Part shown: positions 30,188 through 37,680 of the stretch, piece after piece | Position numbering within the stretch: position 1 is the stretch's first letter | Layout: every line of letters begins with the position of its first letter | Assembly (NCBI GenBank): GCA_027067785.1 | Contig: JAMOVL010000034.1 | Location: 1 to 37,680 of the forward strand | DNA: 37,680 nucleotides | Source: Desulfurococcales archaeon | Lineage (GTDB): Archaea; Thermoproteota; Thermoprotei_A; Sulfolobales; Desulfurococcaceae | Direction of reading: 5' to 3' | The notes under the pieces: generated by a model | Seen by the model: only the letters and a program-made list of their open reading frames with translations | The model's database searches: none | What the model was told of the DNA's origin: nothing | Made by a program: the position numbers and the translations under genes

Positions 30188-30294
30188 CATGAAGCTTATA
30201 ACCATGCAAAAATAATCACCTATACAGGCCCGATGACAGGCAGCGGATAAACGGATCATAAGATGAAGACACATCACGGGGAGGGCCAAACAAA

Positions 30295-30302
30295 TTTATA
30301 AA
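30295..30302 (+). promoter_or_regulatory. TATA box of tRNA-Ile
   Basis: TTTATAAA, 41 nt upstream of the tRNA. Confidence 0.6.
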
Positions 30303-30342
30303 CTAAGAACACGGTTACAACACTAATCGGAAAAGAACCAGC

Positions 30343-30417
<75 letters not shown>

Positions 30418-30473
30418 TATTCTCGCTATGAAAAACATTTTAAAAACTATATACTTAATTGGTGTAAGAATTA

Positions 30474-31326
30474 GTGTTCACACACGATCAAAAGTATGGA
30501 TTTCGCATTATTCTTGATCATATTCGTCTTTCAAATTTAAGTATATACAACGAGGCTTTACTACTTGCAAGTAAGGGTTACGGGTACAAAAAGATTACAA
30601 AAATGCTTTGTAAAAAATATAATATGAGAATAAATTACTCTACAGTATATAAATGGATACACAATCTTAATTCTCCATTAGGTCGTTACAATTACCCGGA
30701 AATATCTCCGGATTTATCATATGTTATAGGTGCATGGCTTGGAGATGGCACACTTGCATATAGAAAATCAAAACACGAATATATTGTAAAATTGCTTGTA
30801 AAAGATTATGATTTCGCAAAAGAATGGGGTAGAAGACTATCACGTGCACTCCAACGTAGCAGACCATACAAACCTGTTTGGGACAAGACTAACAAGCGTT
30901 GGTGTGTTAGAGGGTATAGTAAAATATTATATCTACTTTTGTTTGAGACACGTAGAAATTTATCAGTTATAAAAGAAATCGTATCTTCTTATCCAGCTGA
31001 AGCTATACGTGGGTTTTTTGACGCAGAAGGAAGTGTGATTAATAATCCACCAACTATTATCGCTTGCAATACAAGACTTGATATAATAATATTATTTAAA
31101 AAAACTATTATCAAAAATTTCTATTAAATCTAAGATTTCTATGCGACACAGAAAACCAGTCATGAAATGCCCAAAAACAGGAAAAATCTACTTAAGGAGA
31201 ACTAGTACACTATATTGTTTAAAAATAACACATATTGATGAAATAATCAAATATTCTAATATGGTAGGATTTTCGATTGAAAGAAAACAATCCAGATTGA
31301 AATGTTTCTTAAAGAATAGAACATAG
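30474..31326 (+). pseudogene. HTH-LAGLIDADG homing endonuclease, frameshifted at an A7 run
   Basis: YVIGAWLGDGTL and AIRGFFDAEGSV motifs; frame 30474-31127 continues in +1 frame (KKLLSKISIKSKISMRHRKPV...) to 31326 if one A of the A7 tract near 31098-31104 is removed. Confidence 0.85.
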
Positions 31327-31423
31327 TCATGTTTACTCTCCATATAATATACATTGATTTCTCAAAGTGTTTCATTCTAATGTTGTAAGGAATTTTATAT
31401 TAATTTTAATTAAGATTCATAAA

Positions 31424-31450
31424 TTCGAATCCCCCCGGGCCCACTATTCT
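31424..31450 (+). repeat. Displaced tRNA-Ile 3'-end copy (att-like)
   Basis: TTCGAATCCCCCCGGGCCCACTATTCT. Confidence 0.9.
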
Positions 31451-32343
31451 TCTCTTCTGATCCTCATTGTTTCAGTAATGTTTGTTGTTGGTATTATGTG
31501 GGGTGTTGGTGTGAGGTATTTTGCTAGTTTTGTTTCCATTGGGTTGAAGAGCAGGTATATGTTGTCGTATGTCTTGTTTTCTTTGTAGAGTAGTGTGGTT
31601 ATTGCTGCTAGTCCTAGTGGGCTTGATACGAGTACTGGTTCTCCTTTTTCTCCGAGACTTGTTATTAGTTCTCTTATTCTTTCTGGGTTATAGCTTGTAA
31701 TTTTTATCATATCTTTCTTTGTGAGAGTTATGCGTAAAGTATCATAGTCTATATGGTCTGTGATCTGTTTTGAAGGGACATGTATTCGTGGGGTTATTTC
31801 TCTGTCAACTAGTTCTTCGACGAGGATCTTCAGAACCCATAGCTGGATTGTCCCGCCGGGGATTAAGTCTATTTGTGTATCGCCTGTTATGAAATCAAAT
31901 ATTTTTGAGTGCTGCGCCCATGGTGTGGGCGGCACAGACATTATTTTCTGTATCTTCAGGGGATCGAGGTATCTATAATATAGTTTTTCATCACAATTGA
32001 GAACAGCTAGTAAATAGGTTATCCTTGAAATTATCGATTCTATACCTTGGGCCTTGAGAAAAACTATTTCTTCACGCAATCTCCGCTCAAGTACTCTAGA
32101 TACGTCTAGCATAGTCGAACGTATTTTATCGTAGTATTGCCTGTATTCACGGTATTTTTCCATATAGACATGCGTTTTAACCAGAAAAGCGTCTGTATAT
32201 GGATATATCACATGCGATAACAGATAGATATTTTTCAGCGCTTCGTCGACATCATATGGATTATTTAGAAGCATGGCTTTCTCTGTAAAGAAATCTATTA
32301 ACTGGCCAAACAAAGCTATGTTCAATACCTGCGATTCCCGCAT
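31444..32343 (-). CDS. Hypothetical protein
   Basis: Long ORF; its stop codon lies inside the downstream tRNA-derived repeat; likely operon with 32351-33190. Confidence 0.65.
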   Translation of the reverse strand: MRESQVLNIALFGQLIDFFTEKAMLLNNPYDVDEALKNIYLLSHVIYPYTDAFLVKTHVYMEKYREYRQYYDKIRSTMLDVSRVLERRLREEIVFLKAQGIESIISRITYLLAVLNCDEKLYYRYLDPLKIQKIMSVPPTPWAQHSKIFDFITGDTQIDLIPGGTIQLWVLKILVEELVDREITPRIHVPSKQITDHIDYDTLRITLTKKDMIKITSYNPERIRELITSLGEKGEPVLVSSPLGLAAITTLLYKENKTYDNIYLLFNPMETKLAKYLTPTPHIIPTTNITETMRIRREE

Positions 32344-32350
32344 ATAGACG

Positions 32351-33190
32351 CTACCATGGAGTGATTCTAGGAGGTTGGAGAATTAATGGTTCATTCTTAT
32401 CGATAAATAGCTCGCCAGCAATTATTACCGTGTCCGGCGGATACCCCGATCTTAGGAGATCCCTATAGTTCCTATGAGTAACGAGTTTAGGTGGTATGGT
32501 TATCCTGTAGAGGACTATATCTGCTCTCATATCCTTGACTATTCTACAGTCACCCATACCTAGTGCTTTGTAGGGTCGCCATAATACGTTTATGAGCTCG
32601 ACATCTTCCGGCTCAATATTATTCCTGCTCAGTAGGGCTGACACGTTATAGGTGTGTAGCCCCCTGAGATCCAATAGTTTGCAAGAATCATTTAGTTTGT
32701 TTGGACCACATATCTCGTTCCACCTAAATAATACATTGTTTATAGAGATACCATTATCTCCAAGTTTACCCTTAATATACACGTCTTTCTGATCCATGAC
32801 GACTTCTTTCTCTATGAGGACTGCAGGGAATTCTAGCTCCTTTAATACATTCCTCACAATACTATCTTCGTCATCGACAATTATTGGTAGGGTAACACCA
32901 TTCATTATCAGCTCATACAATGCGGCTCTTACGAGCTCCTTCTTATCAATACTGCCGTACATGGCTATGTCTCTATATCTTTCAGTCAATGATACAAGAG
33001 CGCTGAATCCGGGAAATGCGAGATATTCTCCATTGTAGTCTAGAACTAGTTCGGCAAATTCGTACTCTACAGGTATTTCTTCGCCGAGATCAGCTATGCG
33101 GTCATTGTCTATGTATATATAGATCTTCTTAAACCCCTCGTTGTCCGGGACAAGGACGTTTTTGAGCAAGATCCTGATCGCTGAGCTCAT
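32351..33190 (-). CDS. Degenerate amidohydrolase-like protein
   Basis: IRILLKNVLVPDNEG...IDNDRIADLGEEIP...YLAFPGFSALVSL and C-terminal RADIVLYRI...VIIAGELFIDKNEPL follow the amidohydrolase layout but lack HxH. Confidence 0.55.
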   Translation of the reverse strand: MSSAIRILLKNVLVPDNEGFKKIYIYIDNDRIADLGEEIPVEYEFAELVLDYNGEYLAFPGFSALVSLTERYRDIAMYGSIDKKELVRAALYELIMNGVTLPIIVDDEDSIVRNVLKELEFPAVLIEKEVVMDQKDVYIKGKLGDNGISINNVLFRWNEICGPNKLNDSCKLLDLRGLHTYNVSALLSRNNIEPEDVELINVLWRPYKALGMGDCRIVKDMRADIVLYRITIPPKLVTHRNYRDLLRSGYPPDTVIIAGELFIDKNEPLILQPPRITPW

Positions 33191-33214
33191 GCTGCATCAC
33201 ACCTATAGGTATAA

Positions 33215-33275
33215 AGTGTCAGCTAAAGGAATTATCTTCATCGCTAGCTCTAACCGGGGAGTACTCATCATCCAG
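33215..33275 (-). ncRNA. C/D-box sRNA, double guide for 16S rRNA 2'-O-methylation
   Basis: Minus strand: TGG-ATGATGA(C)-GTACTCCCCGG-TTAGAGCTA-GCGATGA(C')-AGATAATTCCTTTAG-CTGA(D). Guides complementary to 16S CUGGGGAGUAC and UUAAAGGAAUUG (recalled conserved sequences). Confidence 0.75.
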
Positions 33276-33365
33276 GACTTGTTCTAGGAGGAGGACGGTA
33301 TTAATTCTTGTTTTCATTACGAATATATACATGAATATATAGGTATATTCAATTGGTGTACACCC

Positions 33366-35186
33366 ATGCATGGATGGAGTGGCAAGATTCTACGCGTAAA
33401 CCTATCCAAGCAAAAAATAAGTGTGACTGACATAGATCCTGCTATCCTCAAGGATTTCATAGGTGGACGAGGACTAGCCATTAAGATCCTATGGGACGAG
33501 CTCCCGGCAGGAGTTGATCCTCTATCACCATACAATAAGCTAGTATTCGCGGTCGGACCCCTGTCAGGTATGCCCCTACCGAGCAGCGGCAAAATGATCG
33601 TTGCCTCGAAAAGCCCGCTGACAGGGGGATATGGCGATGGGAACGTCGGTACGATGGCGAGCGTCCACTTACGCAGAGCAGGATACGACGCAATAGTGAT
33701 CGAGGGTAGGGCTAGGAAACCAGTATATCTCTACATCGAGGACGACAAGGCAGAAATCAGAGACGCCGAACACTTATGGGGGCTAGACACCTTTACCGCG
33801 GAAGACAAGCTTATCGAAGAACACGGCAAGAATATCGGTGTCCTACTGATCGGTCCCGCGGGAGAACACCAGGTTAGATACGCAACAGTGATCTCCATGA
33901 AGGGAAGAAGCGGTGGAAGACCAGGTATGGGCGCAGTAATGGGTAGTAAGAACCTTAAAGCCATAGTGATAAAAGGCACGAAAGAACCAAGTATCGCTGA
34001 GCCCGAGAAGCTGAGAGAAGAAGCTAAAAAAGCATACGATGAAGTACTCAAGGCAGAAGGCTATGATTTCTGGATAAGACAAGGAACAATGATGACCATT
34101 AATTGGAGCAATGAAAACAGCGTCCTACCAACAATGAACTACAGGGAAGGAGTATGGGAGTATTACGAGAGGATAAGCGGCGACCTAATGGAGAAGATAA
34201 AGATCAAGCGTAGGGGTTGCCCCTACTGTAACATGCAGTGCGGTAACGTTGTAATTGACGACGTAGGAGAGGAGAGCGAGCTCGACTACGAGAACGTAGC
34301 AATGCTTGGAAGCAACATATTACTACCAGACCTCAAGAGAGTGGCAGAACTCAACAAACTATGTGATAAGCTTGGACTGGACACTATATCTATGGGTAAC
34401 GTCCTGGGATTCCTTATGGAAGCGTCTGATCGCGGACTCCTCGACGAGAAGATCGGGTGGGGAGACTATAAGGCGGCGAGACAACTAATCATCGACACAG
34501 CCTATAGGAGGGGGCTAGGATATCTCGCGGCAGAAGGAGTAAGAATAATCTCGAGACATCTAGGCAAAGAAGCCGAAGAATTCGCCATCCACGTGAAAGG
34601 ATTAGAAGTATCGGCATACGACTGCCACGCAGCCCCTGGAATGGCTCTAGCATATGGAACATCCCCGATAGGAGCACACCATAAAGACGCATGGCTCATA
34701 GGCCTCGAGGTCAAGATGGATAGGTTCAGCTATGATAAGGTAAAGGTTGAGAAACTATTATTCCTACAAAGAGTACGTGGAGGAATGTTCGAATCACTAA
34801 CAACATGCCGTCTACCATGGGTAGAGCTAGGAGTGAACCTAGAACACTATCCTAGAATGCTGTCATACATCACAGGTGTAACCTATACTATGGAAGACAT
34901 CTACACCGTAGCAGACAGAATATACAACCTGATCAGAGCCTTCTGGATAAGGGAGTACGGATGGTGGGACAGAACAATGGATTATCCGCCAATAAGGTGG
35001 TTTAAGCACCCACTGACGAAAGGCCCATTCACGGGAGCAAAGCTAGACCTAGACAAGTACAATGAAATGCTAAACCTATATTACCAGATGCGTGGATGGG
35101 ATGAAAACGGAGTACCACGCGAGGAAACACTGAGAAAACTAGGCCTCGACTACGTGATCCCTGTTATAAAGAATGTTGCTCACTAA
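33366..35186 (+). CDS. Tungsten-containing aldehyde ferredoxin oxidoreductase family
   Basis: GWSGKILRVNLS, GGRGLAIKIL, KSPLTGGYGDGNVG, CPYCNMQC cluster ligands, APGMALAYGTSPIGAHHKD. Confidence 0.95.
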   Translation: MHGWSGKILRVNLSKQKISVTDIDPAILKDFIGGRGLAIKILWDELPAGVDPLSPYNKLVFAVGPLSGMPLPSSGKMIVASKSPLTGGYGDGNVGTMASVHLRRAGYDAIVIEGRARKPVYLYIEDDKAEIRDAEHLWGLDTFTAEDKLIEEHGKNIGVLLIGPAGEHQVRYATVISMKGRSGGRPGMGAVMGSKNLKAIVIKGTKEPSIAEPEKLREEAKKAYDEVLKAEGYDFWIRQGTMMTINWSNENSVLPTMNYREGVWEYYERISGDLMEKIKIKRRGCPYCNMQCGNVVIDDVGEESELDYENVAMLGSNILLPDLKRVAELNKLCDKLGLDTISMGNVLGFLMEASDRGLLDEKIGWGDYKAARQLIIDTAYRRGLGYLAAEGVRIISRHLGKEAEEFAIHVKGLEVSAYDCHAAPGMALAYGTSPIGAHHKDAWLIGLEVKMDRFSYDKVKVEKLLFLQRVRGGMFESLTTCRLPWVELGVNLEHYPRMLSYITGVTYTMEDIYTVADRIYNLIRAFWIREYGWWDRTMDYPPIRWFKHPLTKGPFTGAKLDLDKYNEMLNLYYQMRGWDENGVPREETLRKLGLDYVIPVIKNVAH

Positions 35187-35277
35187 ACCCTTTTTTACAA
35201 CAATAATTGTTTCTCAATTCTAGCGAGCCATAATCATTCGGAGATAACAGATACTTTGCCGGAAGGATGAGATCACC

Positions 35278-35685
35278 ATGAGGAGGATCATTGTAAGAGG
35301 AATTGTTATGTCAGGACTTGGTGAAGGCCGAAAATACGTCACCCTATATGCGGATGAATTTAGAAAACACATAGGGATAACTCCTTATCCAGGGACACTT
35401 AACATTAGACTAGAAAAACCGCTAGACGATATCCTGTCGAGACTCAAACACATAGTGGTTGAGCCGCCTTCTAAAGAATTCTATCCAGTCCTTCTTTACT
35501 GTGCAGAGCTCGGAGGCCATAAAGTCTATCTCGTACGTCCGATTAAGACACGCCACGATAATAGGATCGCTGAAATAATCTCTGATAAGTATCTTCGCGG
35601 AGAACTGGGTTTAAAAGATGGTGATGAAGTAGTTTTAGAGATAATGGATTGCAGTAGTCAGGAAAGCTGCTCTGGTGATCTATAG
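35278..35685 (+). CDS. ribK: CTP-dependent riboflavin kinase (archaeal)
   Basis: GIVMSGLGEGRKYVTL...PYPGTLNIRLEKPL. Confidence 0.88.
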   Translation: MRRIIVRGIVMSGLGEGRKYVTLYADEFRKHIGITPYPGTLNIRLEKPLDDILSRLKHIVVEPPSKEFYPVLLYCAELGGHKVYLVRPIKTRHDNRIAEIISDKYLRGELGLKDGDEVVLEIMDCSSQESCSGDL

Positions 35686-36299
35686 GGGCATATACGCTGG
35701 AATATACAGTACTTGCACTCCCACTGCCATCTGGGATGAACACTATTATATATTAGTTCACGGAGCATGGTCTCTATATCAATGGCAGTTCTATCAATAC
35801 TGAACTCCAATAACCTGTCAGGAGTAATATAGATCAGTATTCCCTTGTCTAGATCGAGCATATTTAGATAGATCTGTAGCTGTAGTATATGGTGCTCCCG
35901 GGGAAGATTATGGTTTCCTCTACCACTTTTTATCTCGACAACTATTCCTTCTTCTTCATTATAGGCGTCAACTCTGCCTTTGAGAATATATTTTTCGTCA
36001 TCAATAGTGTATGTCTTCTCGATCGGTTTCTCCACAACGTATCCTTTATCACTGAGATAGGCTTCAAGACCTCTATGTATTAGCTCGCCGAAAACTGTTA
36101 TTGGTTCGAAATGAATTGTTAGTTCCGGAAAACTTCTACGTAACAAGTATTTGTGGGAACACGATATGAGATCAGTTACGTATATAATATGTGGATCACG
36201 TAGTTCCTCCAAACGCTCCATTTGCTCCTTGATCCTATCCCTATATATAATCGATATTATCCTGTGGCTTGGCCCTATAGAGTACTCCATCCTATCCAC
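35658..36299 (-). CDS. Cas4-like PD-(D/E)XK exonuclease
   Basis: CSHKYLLRR, GELIHRGLEAYL, LKGRVDAYNEEEGIVVEIKSGRG, QLQIYL, C-terminal CKYCIFQRICPY. Confidence 0.85.
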   Translation of the reverse strand: MDRMEYSIGPSHRIISIIYRDRIKEQMERLEELRDPHIIYVTDLISCSHKYLLRRSFPELTIHFEPITVFGELIHRGLEAYLSDKGYVVEKPIEKTYTIDDEKYILKGRVDAYNEEEGIVVEIKSGRGNHNLPREHHILQLQIYLNMLDLDKGILIYITPDRLLEFSIDRTAIDIETMLRELIYNSVHPRWQWECKYCIFQRICPYRSPEQLS

Positions 36300-36792
36300 C
36301 TGGCAGAGGAAGCACGTATTTCCTCAAAGAATCCAGAGCATGTTCTCCTCTAACAATATTCTTCCTAATAAAACGTATTAGGCGAGAAGTCGGGGGCGTC
36401 AATGGTGATGGCGGATGATCTAAATCATAGAAACCAGCATCAAGAGCATCACTGCCTGGTACAACACTGGATTCGTAGGGCTCCACTAATAGATCTATCA
36501 GTACAAAGTGCTCATCACAATCAGGGTAATCACCGGGAACGATCTCGTCTACCCATATGATGCCCAAAGGTTTGCCCGTAACACCTGTTTCTTCCTTGAG
36601 CTCTCTGAGGCAGGCATCAATTATGTGTTCGCCATACTCTAGATGACCTCCTGGCACCGCCCAGTATCCCTCTCCGGGAGGATGCCCTCTTTTAACCAGG
36701 AGTATACGGTTTTCCCGATCAATTACCACAGCGCCTATTCCAACGCTTAAAACTTTATTCATAACATGCACCCGTTTCCAGGCATAGTTCAA
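36292..36792 (-). CDS. NUDIX hydrolase
   Basis: GGHLEYGEHIIDACLRELKEETGV Nudix box. Confidence 0.95.
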   Translation of the reverse strand: MNYAWKRVHVMNKVLSVGIGAVVIDRENRILLVKRGHPPGEGYWAVPGGHLEYGEHIIDACLRELKEETGVTGKPLGIIWVDEIVPGDYPDCDEHFVLIDLLVEPYESSVVPGSDALDAGFYDLDHPPSPLTPPTSRLIRFIRKNIVRGEHALDSLRKYVLPLPGG

Positions 36793-37315
36793 GGTAGGTT
36801 TTGTACACGGGTTCTATACAGATGCCAATAAGTTCTTTTACTTTATTGATTTCGTCTTTTCGCCTGCATTCTATTTCTAGGAATACCCCTAATCCTTTAA
36901 CATGATCTAGGAGTATGTCGCAGTCATTATACCTGTATTTGTACCGCTTCTTTGAGACCGAAGCGATCTCCCTGAATCCGAGCCTGTCGAGGATCCTAAG
37001 TGTTTTCACCAGATCAGTTAATTCTATCTCTATTTCTTCCCTAGACTTGATCTCACCGCTCATTTTCCGGGGACCCTTATACGTTAATATCCATTTTTCA
37101 CCATCCGCACCAATCATTCTCCTTATACGGAGAGCTTCATCTGTCCGGGAGAAATCTCTACATGGATGCTGTAAGTATATATCATGCTCTTGGAGAACTT
37201 CTATGTAAGAAGCGCCTATCGATTCCAATAAGTGTTTTATCTGTTCAACGCTGCATACTATCCTATACTTAGCTTCTACTTCTTCGTCATGTTCGGAAGG
37301 ACTCATTTTATCCAC
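36755..37315 (-). CDS. CYTH-domain protein (class IV adenylate cyclase/CyaB-like)
   Basis: EVEAKYRI, YLQHPCRDFSRTDEALRIRR, WILTYKGPR, YKYRYNDCDILLDHVKGLGVFLEIE. Confidence 0.9.
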   Translation of the reverse strand: MDKMSPSEHDEEVEAKYRIVCSVEQIKHLLESIGASYIEVLQEHDIYLQHPCRDFSRTDEALRIRRMIGADGEKWILTYKGPRKMSGEIKSREEIEIELTDLVKTLRILDRLGFREIASVSKKRYKYRYNDCDILLDHVKGLGVFLEIECRRKDEINKVKELIGICIEPVYKTYLELCLETGACYE

Positions 37316-37680
37316 GCCTCATATAATTCATAGTTTTCTCAATTATTTTCTCCGATATACTAAGATACTTTCTTAGAAGAAACTGAGTTGTTACGGTTTT
37401 CCCTACACTCAAGCGTCTGGCACCACTGAGGCCATCGAGGAATGATATAAGGCCGTGAACTAGTCCTGTAGAATATCCGCCTTCAAGCAGAACTATGCCT
37501 GGAAGACCTGTTTTCCTGATAAGAGAACCTGCTAGGTAGTATGAGTTCTCAGTGAGCTGCGTATCAGCTAACCCGTCCCCCTTGTACCCGTCGAGCCCTA
37601 GCGATACAACTATTGCCTCAGCATTATATGTCTCAATAAGTTTCTCGACGAAAACCATGTATTTCTCAAAAATATCATCG
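37308..37680 (-). CDS. Histone deacetylase-superfamily protein, C-terminal part (runs off window)
   Basis: AIVVSLGLDGYKGDGLADTQLTENSYYLAG...VLLEGGYSTGLV; frame open to the window edge (DDIFEKYMVFV). Confidence 0.85.
   Translation of the reverse strand, partial: DDIFEKYMVFVEKLIETYNAEAIVVSLGLDGYKGDGLADTQLTENSYYLAGSLIRKTGLPGIVLLEGGYSTGLVHGLISFLDGLSGARRLSVGKTVTTQFLLRKYLSISEKIIEKTMNYMRRG

Noticed and set aside
30089-30289. 66-aa minus-strand ORF
   Set aside because: Overlaps the structured-RNA candidate, has low-quality composition and no family resemblance.

Overview
Hyperthermophilic crenarchaeal chromosome segment, probably Desulfurococcales (inferred from gene content and style only). It carries about 37 protein genes, three tRNAs and at least one C/D-box sRNA. 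Main blocks: (i) a replication island with an intein-containing MCM, GINS, RFC-S, RFC-L and Orc1/Cdc6; (ii) Trk K+ uptake genes; (iii) a SipW/TasA-like (archaeal bundling pilus-like) cluster with a wHTH regulator, two paralogous secreted subunits, a membrane signal peptidase and a DUF5305-like protein; (iv) an iron/oxidative-stress set with a flavodiiron protein, ferritin-like+VIT1 fusion, TauE/SafE and DUF1634; (v) metabolic genes including upp, pcp, nikR-like, GATase II, SAM hydroxide adenosyltransferase, AOR, ribK, Cas4-like, NUDIX, CYTH and HDAC-like. The strongest non-standard signals are: a 1,027-bp AT-rich element with a frameshifted LAGLIDADG ORF, inserted at tRNA-Ile and flanked by a 27-bp duplication of the tRNA 3' end; the TasA/AbpA-like module with a shared promoter motif; an unannotated double-guide C/D sRNA whose two guides match neighbouring 16S rRNA sites; a tRNA-Pro intron whose apical loop is an 11-nt perfect complement of its own D-loop; and a cluster of six RGTAWTAYN operator-like 9-mers. 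Family calls come from reading motifs by eye; no database search was run.
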